DNA of 64,000 nucleotides, taken from contig JABJGH010000030.1 in assembly GCA_018662365.1 (NCBI GenBank), positions 151,587-215,586 of the forward strand, in the 5' to 3' direction. This DNA is from Chloroflexota bacterium (lineage in GTDB: Bacteria > Chloroflexota > Anaerolineae > Anaerolineales > UBA11579). Shown here in pieces: positions 26,057-36,780 of the stretch. Every line of letters begins with the position of its first letter. The first letter of the stretch is position 1. The notes under the pieces are model-generated. The model did not search any database. It had not been told where the DNA came from and was given only the letters and a program-made list of their open reading frames with translations. The position numbers were made by a program, and so were the translations under genes.

Positions 26057-27484
26057 TTAGGTTTCCAGGATTTTTAGAACAGCTTGCCATATCCGGACCA
26101 TCGCCATAGTATCCAATTCGCAATATGTCAACAAGTCACTTTCTGTTTTTTCAGCCTCGTCAACTGAAAGATCTCCGGCCATGATCTTAGCCCATGCCAC
26201 CATTGCTTGAGTGCCATCGGGGATAGCTAACTCATCATAATTTACATCGGGGGCCAGGACTGGCAGCACTTTCTTAATCGAATAACTGCCAAAGAAATCT
26301 GCGTGCACATAATATCCTTTTTGAAAAAGTACGGCTAGGTCGAACATGCGGTCATTTATGGACTCTAACAATTCCTTATATTGGGGATAAAGCAATCCCA
26401 TTTCCCGGTTTCGCCCAGCCTCAAAAGATTTGTTCCACACCACAACAGATCCTGTTTCCCCGATATTCTCTGCTAAACTTTCTAGTATTTTTAAAGCGGG
26501 ATCACCTGCTCCCGTTTCCACCCATTCAAAATGTTCTAACTCGCTTCCCTCTCCCCGAAAAATATGGAGTGAGTATTGAAATACAACCTGTTGGTAAGGA
26601 TGATAACCATCGAACCAAGGGATTGCGGGGTTATAGGTTTCATAATCCAAGAAATAAATGGGGGGAGATAGTTGAGCTAATTCAGATGCCACTGCCGCAG
26701 TATCAAGAAAAGGCCTTCCGCTTTTAACTACCTTAAGATGCAACTGCTGATTATCTGACAATTTATACCCGTCGGGGATGTCTTTTATCGATAGAATCCC
26801 TTTTGACTTTAAATCCCGTGCTTTATTCTTATGTAATCGGGGGAGATTATAGATCGGATCAGCAGGCAGGTTGGGGTGACAGAGCTTCTTACAGGGACAA
26901 TCATTAGGCTTTAGGCAATCTTGAACACTTTCATAACTATCCAAAGAAATATCTCGCCAGGCTTGCTCTCGAAGGAGGAGTATTTCTTCTTTTTTTGCAG
27001 CCACCTCTTCACTGAGATCCTCAACCGCAAATAATTTCTCAAGCTCAGTTTCTCCATCCCGAACATAGTCTTTATTCAGATGAACAAGATAAGTTTTTCG
27101 AAGAGGAATATTTGCTTCGCATACTATGCTTTGAAAGGTCGCGTCATAAACATGTTCTGTTTTTACTGAGGTAGAACTCTTTATCTCATAAAGGTCATAC
27201 ATTTTCGAGTCGGGGTCATATACCAATCCATCGACGATTACCTCAAAATGTTTATCAACAAACTTTCTCTGCGCTTCAAAAATTATTGGGGAGTTATATT
27301 CGGATAAAACAATTTCTTGGATATAGCGCTCAGCCCATTTTTCAATTTCTTGCCCCTGTGCCATCAAATGTTGGTCATAGGGTGAAGGAACGTAATTGTC
27401 TAATTGCCCATGCTTTTTCGCCCACAAATGGCGCGGCGCATCCATATAGAATAAAAAGTCAGATTTTGTAATTGTAAACTGCAT
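26057..27484 (-). CDS. DUF2779-type RecB-like nuclease family protein
   Basis: YDLYEIKSSTSVK, Cys motif CPCKKLCHP, IYFLDYETYNPAIPWFDGYHPYQQVVFQYSLH. Confidence 0.8.
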   Translation of the reverse strand: MQFTITKSDFLFYMDAPRHLWAKKHGQLDNYVPSPYDQHLMAQGQEIEKWAERYIQEIVLSEYNSPIIFEAQRKFVDKHFEVIVDGLVYDPDSKMYDLYEIKSSTSVKTEHVYDATFQSIVCEANIPLRKTYLVHLNKDYVRDGETELEKLFAVEDLSEEVAAKKEEILLLREQAWRDISLDSYESVQDCLKPNDCPCKKLCHPNLPADPIYNLPRLHKNKARDLKSKGILSIKDIPDGYKLSDNQQLHLKVVKSGRPFLDTAAVASELAQLSPPIYFLDYETYNPAIPWFDGYHPYQQVVFQYSLHIFRGEGSELEHFEWVETGAGDPALKILESLAENIGETGSVVVWNKSFEAGRNREMGLLYPQYKELLESINDRMFDLAVLFQKGYYVHADFFGSYSIKKVLPVLAPDVNYDELAIPDGTQAMVAWAKIMAGDLSVDEAEKTESDLLTYCELDTMAMVRIWQAVLKILET

Positions 27485-27549
27485 AAATATAGACCCCTCT
27501 TGCGCTTAACTTTTCTGTGGAATTAAATCATTAACTATTTCAACAATGG

Positions 27550-28158
27550 CTAATCATCAAATAATACGGATTCGATCTCCAATAAATCTTTGGTTAGCAA
27601 ATCCAGGTCAATGATCGCAGTTTCAGAATCTCTTTCCAACCCAGATATGATCAGGCTCAATCGTTTGGACATGCTTTCTGCCAATGTGGAATCATATCTT
27701 GCAATATCAGCGTGAATATCACTCAAGCTCTCTTGTGTGTTTAATAGGTCTATTTTTGCCCCATCAATATCTTTTAGAAAGAGGGCAATTCGCGCGTTGT
27801 TCACATCTACGAGCACATTCAAAAAGTTTCGATGGGAAGTTAATCCACCAATTTCATGTTGTAACTCAATAATTTCCTCTTCATGAGCCTCTTGAACGAG
27901 TATTTCATTTTCTGCAACAGTTGCTTCAAAGGGTTTATAGCGCATCACCTGATTTGTGATCACCCCTGCCAAGAAAATTGCAAGAATACCCACCGCCCAA
28001 ATTAATGCTTTTCGAAGGTTTTTTTGAAATTTTGTAGGGGGTAATTTTTCTTTTTTAGGTTCGTCTTCTATAACAACTGGTTCTTCAACAGGAACCGGAA
28101 TCTCAACAGCTTCCACTGGTGGAATTTCGGGTTCTTTTTCGAAATTATTTTCATTCAT
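27550..28158 (-). CDS. Hypothetical membrane protein with acidic N-terminus and coiled-coil-like tail
   Basis: 202 aa, acidic/Pro-rich N-terminus, one TM helix, helical C-terminus. Confidence 0.65.
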   Translation of the reverse strand: MNENNFEKEPEIPPVEAVEIPVPVEEPVVIEDEPKKEKLPPTKFQKNLRKALIWAVGILAIFLAGVITNQVMRYKPFEATVAENEILVQEAHEEEIIELQHEIGGLTSHRNFLNVLVDVNNARIALFLKDIDGAKIDLLNTQESLSDIHADIARYDSTLAESMSKRLSLIISGLERDSETAIIDLDLLTKDLLEIESVLFDD

Positions 28159-28288
28159 AATGGTTCCTTTTCAACTTCGCATATTTTTTATCAAAGAGGT
28201 CTAATAAAAATAATTATAACTTGTATTCGCTTATTCTAAATTAATAAGGATATGTTTTCCCCTGCTCCTGTTCCCCCATAGTAAATAA

Positions 28289-30109
28289 CTATATTGAAGA
28301 AAGCGTTTCGTCTAATCCTGGAGGTCGATAATCCAAACTTTGATGACGGAAATAAGTGTTATATAAATCTGCATAATGGCCCTCATTTGCAAGCAGGCTG
28401 TCATGGTTGCCTTCTTCAATGATTCCTCCATCTTCCAAGACGATGATTCGATCTGCTGCTTTTACTGTAGATAACCGGTGGGCGATCAAAATACTGGTGG
28501 TATTTTCCAAAATTAAATTAAGCGCCTGTTGGATCTGCCATTCAGTGAAAGGGTCGATGCTTGCGGTGGCCTCATCCAATATAAAGATTGCTGGGTTTTG
28601 AACCAGCACCCGCAATAATGAAACCAATTGTCGCTGGCCCATCGACAACCTGCCCCCGCGTTCTCCAACTTCAGTTTCAAAGCCTTGGGGTAACGTTTCT
28701 AACCAAGCCCCATCACCGATCTTCTTTGCCAGGGTCAACATTTCGCTTTCTGTCACATCCTCACGCGCATATCGAATATTTTCGGAAACGGTTCCAGAAA
28801 ACAAAAAGGGCACCTGGGACACAATTCCTAACTGGCGACGATATTTTGCTAGGTCAAAACTACGGATATCTAGACCATCAATTTCAATCATGCCGTCTTG
28901 ATATTCATAAAACCTTGAGGTTAGTTTAGCAATCGAAGATTTTCCTGCTCCGGTATGACCAACCAAAGCCAAATTCTCTCCTGCCTCAATGCAAATATTA
29001 AAATCACTCAGGATTTGTTCTTGTTCGGTATATCGAAAATGAACATGTTTGAAACAAACCTTCCCTTTCAATCGTGGGACATCGTTATTCGCAATTTGAA
29101 TCACTTTTGATTCGGCATCAATTAAAGCAAATGCTCGTTCTGCTGCAGAAAGCCCTGATTGAAGTTGCGTCCAAAATGCAGAAAGATTTAATACTGGAAA
29201 CCAGAAACGATCCAGACTTTGCAAAAAGAGGAACCAAGCCCCCACGGTTACCACGCCTTTTGCGGCCTCCATTCCCCCCACGTAAAGCAACATCGCTGTT
29301 CCAACACCAGAAAGTGCATTAAGCGTTGGAAAAATTAATGCTAAGACAAACCCCCTTTGTAAATTGGTTTTAAAAGAGGCTTGATTGGAATTATCAAATT
29401 CACCAAAGATCATTTCTTCTTGACGGAAATTCTTTGCCACCCCTATACCACTAATCGTTTCCTTGATCGCCGCATTCACATTACCCATTGCCCGCATCCC
29501 CCGTTTGGTCACAATTCGGGCCCACTTTCTAAAGGCTAAAGCAACAAAAAATACAATAGGCAGAAAACCCAAGATGTAAAGGATCAACTTGGGTTCAATG
29601 ATTATTAATGCTACCCCAAGGATAATCGCCTGAAAAACTTGGGAGACAAGATCCGTGATTAATTTGACAACTTGGCCAAATTCACGGGTATCAGAAGTAA
29701 TTCTAGAGACGATCCGCCCGGAAGAAAACTCATCATAAAAGGACAGATCGTGGGAAACCGCCGCCTTAAAGCCATCGCTCCGGATCTGAAGTACTACATC
29801 TCCGATGGTCCTTCCGGTCATTCTCCTTGCAATCCAATTAGCAAACCACACAAAGATACCTGATAAGAATATCGCCCCGCTTAATAAATAAATCGTAGTG
29901 CCTTCCGCATTCCCTTCCATATTATCAATTGTGTTACTTACAATGATGGGGATTGCCGCGGCTAAAAACGCGATCAAGATCAGGTAAATTGCAATTCCGA
30001 TCAACCTTTTTTTCTGGGGCCGGAAATATGAACCGATACGCTGAATAAGATCCTTGTCAGAATATTGACGGTCATATGCTTCCACATCTAAATTTGAGAA
30101 AAATCCCAT
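28289..30109 (-). CDS. ABC exporter permease/ATPase fusion (LSMGQ signature half)
   Basis: GHTGAGKSSIAK, LSMGQRQ, AIFILDEATASID. Confidence 0.92.
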   Translation of the reverse strand: MGFFSNLDVEAYDRQYSDKDLIQRIGSYFRPQKKRLIGIAIYLILIAFLAAAIPIIVSNTIDNMEGNAEGTTIYLLSGAIFLSGIFVWFANWIARRMTGRTIGDVVLQIRSDGFKAAVSHDLSFYDEFSSGRIVSRITSDTREFGQVVKLITDLVSQVFQAIILGVALIIIEPKLILYILGFLPIVFFVALAFRKWARIVTKRGMRAMGNVNAAIKETISGIGVAKNFRQEEMIFGEFDNSNQASFKTNLQRGFVLALIFPTLNALSGVGTAMLLYVGGMEAAKGVVTVGAWFLFLQSLDRFWFPVLNLSAFWTQLQSGLSAAERAFALIDAESKVIQIANNDVPRLKGKVCFKHVHFRYTEQEQILSDFNICIEAGENLALVGHTGAGKSSIAKLTSRFYEYQDGMIEIDGLDIRSFDLAKYRRQLGIVSQVPFLFSGTVSENIRYAREDVTESEMLTLAKKIGDGAWLETLPQGFETEVGERGGRLSMGQRQLVSLLRVLVQNPAIFILDEATASIDPFTEWQIQQALNLILENTTSILIAHRLSTVKAADRIIVLEDGGIIEEGNHDSLLANEGHYADLYNTYFRHQSLDYRPPGLDETLSSI

Positions 30110-30121
30110 AACTAAACCCTG

Positions 30122-31897
30122 TTACTCACTAAATATTTGGCGATAAGCTTCCGAGGTTTTCAACAGTTCTTCATGTGTACCCACTGCTGCAACTTTTCCC
30201 TGTCGCAATACCACGATCAAGTCAGCCCAACGAATTTGAGAAAGACGGTGGGTAATGATTAATGTTGTGCGCCCCTTTGCAGCGGCATAGATCGCCCTTT
30301 GGATCTTGTCCTCTGTTGCACTGTCGATCGCACTGGTTGAATCATCCAAAACCAAAATTCTTGGATCCGTCAAAAAAGCCCTAGCAAGGGCTAAGCGCTG
30401 ACGTTGCCCTCCCGAGAGCGTTACCCCGCGTTCTCCGATGACAGTATCATAGCCATCTTTAAATTCCAAGATAAATTCATCTGCTTGGGCCGCCTTAGCA
30501 GCTTCAATTATTTCTTCGCGTGTGGCGGTCGGCTGACCAAAACAAATATTTTCAGCGATCGATCGGGAAAAAAGGAAAATATCTTGCTCAATGATCGAAA
30601 CCTGATGGCGGAGAGATTCCAACTGCCAGTCCCTCACATCAATCCCATCCACCAATACCTGTCCAGCACTTACATCATAAATCCGGTTAACCAATTTAAC
30701 CAAGGAGGTTTTCCCTCCCCCAGTTTGCCCCACGATCGCCACGGTTTGTCCTGGTTCAACTGAAAAATTAATCTTATTTAGTACATTTTCATTTTTATCA
30801 TAAGCAAAAGAAATGTTTTTAAATTCGACACTACCTTTAATATCTTCAGCAAATCCTGATTCATTTTGGTCAAGATCAGATTCCTCGTTAATCAATTCAA
30901 GAATACGCCTGGTACTTGCCATACCTAGTGAAACTTGGGAGTAAGCAAATAAGGAAACAAAAGTTGGAAATCCAAATAGCTGCAATAATCCAAAATATGC
31001 CACCACATCTCCCACTTGGATCAATCCTTGTTTAAAAAGGATCAGAGAATGCAACAATCCTGCGGCTTGAGTGATTCCCATGAATAACAAGGGTAAAAAT
31101 CTTGCTTCCACATCTGCTTGGCGTACAAATGCATTCCGAAATACTCCCGCATTAATCTGAAACCGTTTTACTTCGTTTTCTTCTTCTGACATACTCTTAA
31201 CAGTTTCAATGCCATCGATCGCCTCTGCAAGCCTAGTGTTCATAGTGCCGAAGGAATCACGAACAGCCTTAGTGATTGGCTGGAGTTCTCCCAAATATTG
31301 TTTGATTGAAATGATATATACGAGTACGAAAATGGCTGGAATGATGACCAATGAAGGATGGTAACGCCATGAAACCAACATGGGAAGAATTAGAAAATTT
31401 CCTGATCCAATCACCAAATTGATCCCAGGGTTGAGCATGAAATTTATTTCTCGGACATCATTTGTTGCCCGGGCCATTGTTTCTCCCACCAACTGTAAAT
31501 TATGGAAGGTCATACTTTTGCCCAACAAGCTCACATAAAGCTCATCGCGAACATTACGTTCAAATAATTGGCCCAACCACTCTGCCCCAAAATTTCTTAC
31601 AAATTGAAGCCCACCACGAATAAGCTGACTGATCACTACCGCCCAGAAAAAACCAAGCAATAAATTAGTTTTTGGCGGATCATTTAATATTGCATCAAAT
31701 GCCTCCCCAATTTTTATGGGCACATATGCAGCCAAGGCCGCATTCCCAAAAGCCCCAAGAAGTAGCAAAATGCCAATTGGCCAATATCTTAGGAAATGGG
31801 AAAACAACCAGCGTTCAGGGCCAGAACGATTGGTGGGGTAACGATTGGGTAAGGTGAATTCAGCAGGCAGATCTTGAGTTTTTTTGCTTACACTCAT
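30122..31897 (-). CDS. ABC exporter permease/ATPase fusion (LDDS Walker B half)
   Basis: GQTGGGKTSLVK, LSGGQRQRLALARAFLTDPRILVLDDSTSAID. Confidence 0.92.
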   Translation of the reverse strand: MSVSKKTQDLPAEFTLPNRYPTNRSGPERWLFSHFLRYWPIGILLLLGAFGNAALAAYVPIKIGEAFDAILNDPPKTNLLLGFFWAVVISQLIRGGLQFVRNFGAEWLGQLFERNVRDELYVSLLGKSMTFHNLQLVGETMARATNDVREINFMLNPGINLVIGSGNFLILPMLVSWRYHPSLVIIPAIFVLVYIISIKQYLGELQPITKAVRDSFGTMNTRLAEAIDGIETVKSMSEEENEVKRFQINAGVFRNAFVRQADVEARFLPLLFMGITQAAGLLHSLILFKQGLIQVGDVVAYFGLLQLFGFPTFVSLFAYSQVSLGMASTRRILELINEESDLDQNESGFAEDIKGSVEFKNISFAYDKNENVLNKINFSVEPGQTVAIVGQTGGGKTSLVKLVNRIYDVSAGQVLVDGIDVRDWQLESLRHQVSIIEQDIFLFSRSIAENICFGQPTATREEIIEAAKAAQADEFILEFKDGYDTVIGERGVTLSGGQRQRLALARAFLTDPRILVLDDSTSAIDSATEDKIQRAIYAAAKGRTTLIITHRLSQIRWADLIVVLRQGKVAAVGTHEELLKTSEAYRQIFSE

Positions 31898-32628
31898 TCG
31901 ATTTCATCCGGAAATGGCATCTCTGCCATAATTTTATAAGGGCCAAATTTTCTTGTGGACTCAAGATTGATTTTTTCTAATGCCTCGCTCTGAGGATCGA
32001 TTAGATAATTCTCCCCATTACGATGTAGCAGAGGGATTTTTCTGTTTTCTTTACTAAATTTTTCTCGCATATGCTCGGAATGATATTGATATGCGTTAAG
32101 TTCTCTTGACATTAATGGAAACAACTTGTCGTACGTTTGTATAAATTCCTGCCTATACTGATCCGTTACAACTTGCAGATTACTGATTACCCAACAAGTT
32201 TCTTCATACTCCGAATAATAAGATAATCCAATAAAAACACCATTCGAATCCACATAGGGGAAAAAGGGGAATTGGCGACATATTAGTGTTCGAAACTCGC
32301 GTTGACAATCATCCGGTCCTAAGCATTCTAGCAGAATCATATTGTCAGGTGTTTCTTCCCTTAAACTGTCAAATTCTTCTTGAGCTTCCTTGACAGACTC
32401 TTCACAAGTTTCCGCATTCCAAGGCCGCCAAAGATCTGTTTTCGGTTGGAGGTATTTCCATTCATTGTCGTAAGCTGTGGGGACTGAATGACAAATATCG
32501 CAGCAAAAAGGTTTCCCACCCACATTATGTGGACCACATCTTTTCCCGCAATCTAAAGCCGTGATAGGGGAATTAAATTTTTGGTAAATTTCCCCGTATT
32601 TCTCGGAAGTTAGCTCATTTTTAGTCAC
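31894..32628 (-). CDS. Cys-rich protein, YkgJ-like cluster
   Basis: CGKRCGPHNVGGKPFCCDICH plus further Cys (CLGPDDCQREFRTLICRQFPFFPY); ATGA overlap with ABC gene. Confidence 0.6.
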   Translation of the reverse strand: MTKNELTSEKYGEIYQKFNSPITALDCGKRCGPHNVGGKPFCCDICHSVPTAYDNEWKYLQPKTDLWRPWNAETCEESVKEAQEEFDSLREETPDNMILLECLGPDDCQREFRTLICRQFPFFPYVDSNGVFIGLSYYSEYEETCWVISNLQVVTDQYRQEFIQTYDKLFPLMSRELNAYQYHSEHMREKFSKENRKIPLLHRNGENYLIDPQSEALEKINLESTRKFGPYKIMAEMPFPDEIE

Positions 32629-32774
32629 AAAAGCAAGGATACCACAGAATTAGGTGTTCATCTAACAGCAGGAATAATCACTATAATAAGGATTTCTTCT
32701 CAGTAATTAATGGCCTATTTCTCTGGTTTTTAGACAAGAATTAGCATATTTTATTTATAGAATAAAACAATGGA

Positions 32775-33527
32775 TCAAACCCCATTTCTTCCAACGATTA
32801 AAAAGAAATTCATTTTTATGTCTTTTAATTCTTCTGCGTCTCCCCAATATTTTTCAACTTCTTCAAACGCCTTTTCAATAAAAGCTGATCCCTGCTTTTT
32901 TATACACTGGGATACAGCAGACCAGGTCCGCACATATTCAAATAATTCATACAAATTCCAATTTACACTCAGCTCGATTTCTGGACCTTCAATTTTCTTA
33001 AAGGGGAAAGTGATCTCTTGATACTGATTCCAAAGGAATTGAATTTCATCAGCCCAATAGGGTTCAATGATATCTAAAATAAATCTTTTGAAAATTCGTT
33101 CAAATTCTGCGTCCAGCAAGATCCAAGAATATCCCCAAGTCGCAAAAATGCCGTCTGGTTTTAAAACCCGTTTAACTTCTGGCCAAAATTTTTTATGGTC
33201 AAACCAGTGTAAGGCTTGAGCCACACAGATAAGATCAAAACTATTCGATTTGAAATTCGTCTTTTCCGCCGCTTGAATTGAATAGTTTATTTTGGGGTGG
33301 GCAAATGCATTCGCGATCTGATTTTCACTAATCTCCGTCGCATCAATATGGTCAAAATATTTAGTCAGCCCAAGGGACGCCTGCCCATTTCCACTAGCAA
33401 CATCCCACACGCTCTCATGACTAACACATTGTTCAGCTAGGAATTTGTAAATTTGTTGGGGGTATCTAGGGCGTGCTCTGGCATAATCTTCTGATTTATC
33501 ATTAAACAGATCATCGTTATTGGACAT
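32775..33527 (-). CDS. Class I SAM-dependent methyltransferase
   Basis: YARARPRYPQQIYKFL, SVWDVASGNGQASLGL, FDLICVAQALHWFD. Confidence 0.85.
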   Translation of the reverse strand: MSNNDDLFNDKSEDYARARPRYPQQIYKFLAEQCVSHESVWDVASGNGQASLGLTKYFDHIDATEISENQIANAFAHPKINYSIQAAEKTNFKSNSFDLICVAQALHWFDHKKFWPEVKRVLKPDGIFATWGYSWILLDAEFERIFKRFILDIIEPYWADEIQFLWNQYQEITFPFKKIEGPEIELSVNWNLYELFEYVRTWSAVSQCIKKQGSAFIEKAFEEVEKYWGDAEELKDIKMNFFLIVGRNGV

Positions 33528-33533
33528 CTTAGG

Positions 33534-34031
33534 CTATTCTGAATTTCGCTTTAAAGAGGTAAATGTAAAACTATAATCATTTCGCAAGTCCGCTGGATAC
33601 TCCACGTTTTCGATCATCTGCCAATCTTCTTCAGCAAACGTCGGGAATAAAGTATCCCCATCTACCTCATCATGAACTTGGGTGTAGTAAAGTCTCTGAG
33701 CCAAGGGGAATGCCTCAGCATAAATGCTCGCCCCACCTGCGATGAAAACTTCCGTTTCACCAGCTTTCTCTGCCAAGGAGAGCGCCTCTTCCAAAGAGTG
33801 CACAACCTCGCAACCTGGAGCTGAATAATCTTCTTGGCGCGTGACGATCACCATTTTTCTTCCTGGAAGGGGCTTGCCAATAGACTCGTAGGTTTTCCGC
33901 CCCATGACGAGATGATGATCCATCGTCAGATGTTTAAATCGCTGTAAGTCAGCCGACAACCGCCATGGAATATCGCCATCTTTTCCAATCACGCCATTCT
34001 CGCTAACTGCCACGATCATTGAAATGATCAT
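33534..34031 (-). CDS. folA: Dihydrofolate reductase
   Basis: [59 protein letters not shown]. Confidence 0.95.
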   Translation of the reverse strand: MIISMIVAVSENGVIGKDGDIPWRLSADLQRFKHLTMDHHLVMGRKTYESIGKPLPGRKMVIVTRQEDYSAPGCEVVHSLEEALSLAEKAGETEVFIAGGASIYAEAFPLAQRLYYTQVHDEVDGDTLFPTFAEEDWQMIENVEYPADLRNDYSFTFTSLKRNSE

Positions 34032-34822
34032 ACCGAAACTTTAGCCTTTATATGTGGATGAGCTTGGTAATCTAACAAATTAAAATCCTCGAATTTGAAA
34101 TCAAAGATCGACTTCACGTCTTCATTAATTTTCATTTTAGGCAAAGGAAAAGGCGTTCTTTCCAATTGGGTTTCAACTTGTTCCATATGGTCATTATATA
34201 AATGGGCATCCCCAAAAGTGTGTACAAAATCTCCGGCTTCAAGGCCAGATACTTGGGCAACCATCATCGTGAATAAGGCATAGGAAGCGATATTAAAGGG
34301 AACCCCTAAAAAGATATCGGCCGATCGTTGATATAGTTGACAAGACAGTTTTCCATTAGCCACATAGAATTGAAACATCATATGGCAGGGGGGAAGAGCC
34401 ATTTTTTCGATCTCAGCCACATTCCACGAATTTACGATCAATCGCCGTGAATTTGGCTTCTGATCAATATCCTCGATCAATCGACTGATCTGATCGACCA
34501 CCACGCCATCTGCGCCGGTCCAAGAGCGCCATTGTGCACCATAAACGGGTCCTAGTTCCCCTTCCTCATCAGCCCATTCATTCCATATACGCACACCGTT
34601 TTCTTGCAAATAACGCACGTTGCTGCTTCCTTGCAACATCCATAAAAGCTCATAGATAATAGATTTAAGATGTAATTTTTTCGTGGTAAGTACGGGGAAT
34701 CCATCTGAAAGATTAAAACGTAGCTGATGACCAAATACAGATCGGGTACCTGTCCCCGTCCGATCTCCTTTTTCTACCCCATTGTCTAAAACATGTTGCA
34801 TTAGTTCCAAATATTGCTTCAT
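34028..34822 (-). CDS. thyA: Thymidylate synthase (start trimmed to MKQYLEL)
   Basis: [49 protein letters not shown]. Confidence 0.95.
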   Translation of the reverse strand: MKQYLELMQHVLDNGVEKGDRTGTGTRSVFGHQLRFNLSDGFPVLTTKKLHLKSIIYELLWMLQGSSNVRYLQENGVRIWNEWADEEGELGPVYGAQWRSWTGADGVVVDQISRLIEDIDQKPNSRRLIVNSWNVAEIEKMALPPCHMMFQFYVANGKLSCQLYQRSADIFLGVPFNIASYALFTMMVAQVSGLEAGDFVHTFGDAHLYNDHMEQVETQLERTPFPLPKMKINEDVKSIFDFKFEDFNLLDYQAHPHIKAKVSV

Positions 34823-34823
34823 G

Positions 34824-35756
34824 CTAAACCTCCATATGGGTAAAAATCTCCTGCGCGATGGCAATATCCAATTGAATCTGGGTAACCAAGGCATCAATAT
34901 TCTCAAACCGTTTTTCGTCACGCAAACGAGCCAAGAACTTTAGTTCAACATTTTTACCATATATATCCCCGTGAAAGTCCAAAAGATGCGTCTCAATCCG
35001 TGGGGCAACAGGCTCTGTTTCAAAAGTGGGTCGTACCCCCACATTAGTAACTGCTTTGAATTCTTGCCCATCAAACTCCGCAATGCAGGCGTAAACACCT
35101 GCCCCCGGAACTGCCCTGATCTTATCTATTTCCAAATTTGCTGTAGGAATACCAATCGTTCTACCCCGTTGATCCCCCATGATCACTTCGCCAATTACAA
35201 AATGCGGACGTCCCAAAAGCTCGTTGGCCTCTTCAATATATCCCTCATCTAGAAGATTCCGAATTCTACTTGAGGAGACAATACCTTCTTTGATTTCAAA
35301 TGCATCAATTACCCGAACTTCAAAATCCATCTCTTCCCCAATTTTTTTTAGAAGTTGAGCATCACCTTCTCTTCCTTTCCCCAAAGCAAAATCATGCCCG
35401 ATCCATAAATGTTGGAATCCTAAATGTTCCTTCAATCCAGCAAGAAATTCACTGGCAGATAGTGACGCTACATCACCATCAAATGGATATGTGATCACTG
35501 CATCTAACCCTGTGTTTTCTAGCAACTTTGCTTTTTCATCGGGAAGGGTTAGATAGAAAGACTCGCGTGGACCGTGAATCACGGTGGATGGGTGAGGATA
35601 GAATGTAAGCAAAACTGCCGGAGCCTCGTTCTGATGGGCTTCGGCAGTAATTTGATCTATTATTTTTCTATGGCCAAGGTGTACACCATCAAAGGCACCA
35701 ATGGTCAACCAGGCGTTATTTAATGCAACATCATTTAATCCATAATAATGCTGCAT
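34824..35756 (-). CDS. ribF: Bifunctional riboflavin kinase/FAD synthetase
   Basis: [51 protein letters not shown]. Confidence 0.95.
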   Translation of the reverse strand: MQHYYGLNDVALNNAWLTIGAFDGVHLGHRKIIDQITAEAHQNEAPAVLLTFYPHPSTVIHGPRESFYLTLPDEKAKLLENTGLDAVITYPFDGDVASLSASEFLAGLKEHLGFQHLWIGHDFALGKGREGDAQLLKKIGEEMDFEVRVIDAFEIKEGIVSSSRIRNLLDEGYIEEANELLGRPHFVIGEVIMGDQRGRTIGIPTANLEIDKIRAVPGAGVYACIAEFDGQEFKAVTNVGVRPTFETEPVAPRIETHLLDFHGDIYGKNVELKFLARLRDEKRFENIDALVTQIQLDIAIAQEIFTHMEV

Positions 35757-35764
35757 GATCTAGA

Positions 35765-36673
35765 TTATGTCGTGAAGAAAACTTTTCTGGGTTGCCATTC
35801 ATTGGTCTCTTCGATCACCTCAAGCAAAGCCACAAGATCGCCCTGCTCACTGACCGCTCGAGCCCATCCAGTATGATCTCCCTCAACTGGGAAACGATGT
35901 CCGTGGCGTACCTTTTCCATTAGATCTGCATCCATGGTTATCGTAAACCAATCTCCAAGAGCTTCGGCAGCCGGAACAAGAAACTCCGCCCAAGTACCTG
36001 AATCAAAGGCTTCTTTCAATCGTCGGAGTGATACTGAATGGCGTAAGGAGAACTGACCACTCATTGTTCTTCGCAATCCAACCAAATGAGCCCCAATTCC
36101 TAATTCCTCACCTACATCATTTGCCAACGAGCGTACATAGGTGCCTGATGAACAATGTACATCGATCACAACCTCTGGGGGAGCCCATTCTAAAACATCC
36201 AAATTATGGACATTTATAATCCGAGGTTCTAATTCAACTTCTTCACCTGCACGAGCTTTTTCATAAGCCTTCTTACCATCCACTTTTACAGCAGAATAAG
36301 GTGGGGGAACTTGTTCGATCTCTCCAACATAACCTTGGATCAATTTTGTGAATTCTTCCTCATCAACATTTACAGGCATTTCTTCAGTTGGTTCGCCTTC
36401 ACCATCATATGTATCGGTGCTGCTTCCCAATCGAATGGTTGCTTGATAACGCTTATTAGATGCTGATACAAACTCACTTAAACGGACTGCAGGGCCAAGC
36501 AATATTACCAAAACACCTGAGGCACGGGGGTCAAGAGTGCCAGTATGCCCAGCACGTCGAATACCAGTTCCTCGTCGTATAATTTGAACCACATCATGAG
36601 AGGTTAACCCAACAGGTTTATCAACTACCATCACCCCGGATACAACATTTTTGACATCATTATTATCCATCAT
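35765..36673 (-). CDS. truB: tRNA pseudouridine(55) synthase
   Basis: GVMVVDKPVGLTSHDVV, RRAGHTGTLDPRASGVLVI, CSSGTYVRSLANDVG. Confidence 0.95.
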   Translation of the reverse strand: MMDNNDVKNVVSGVMVVDKPVGLTSHDVVQIIRRGTGIRRAGHTGTLDPRASGVLVILLGPAVRLSEFVSASNKRYQATIRLGSSTDTYDGEGEPTEEMPVNVDEEEFTKLIQGYVGEIEQVPPPYSAVKVDGKKAYEKARAGEEVELEPRIINVHNLDVLEWAPPEVVIDVHCSSGTYVRSLANDVGEELGIGAHLVGLRRTMSGQFSLRHSVSLRRLKEAFDSGTWAEFLVPAAEALGDWFTITMDADLMEKVRHGHRFPVEGDHTGWARAVSEQGDLVALLEVIEETNEWQPRKVFFTT

Positions 36674-36780
36674 ATCCTCCCAAGGATTTTTTTAATTGCA
36701 TTAATAATTCGATCATTTTATCCTTATCCTACAACATTTTAAGATTTTTTCCAAAATTAGCATTTTTATGACTTTATAAA

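Noticed and set aside
34823-34921. 33-aa N-terminal extension of ThyA in the ORF track
   Set aside because: Overlaps the ribF 3' end; ThyA normally begins at [15 protein letters not shown].
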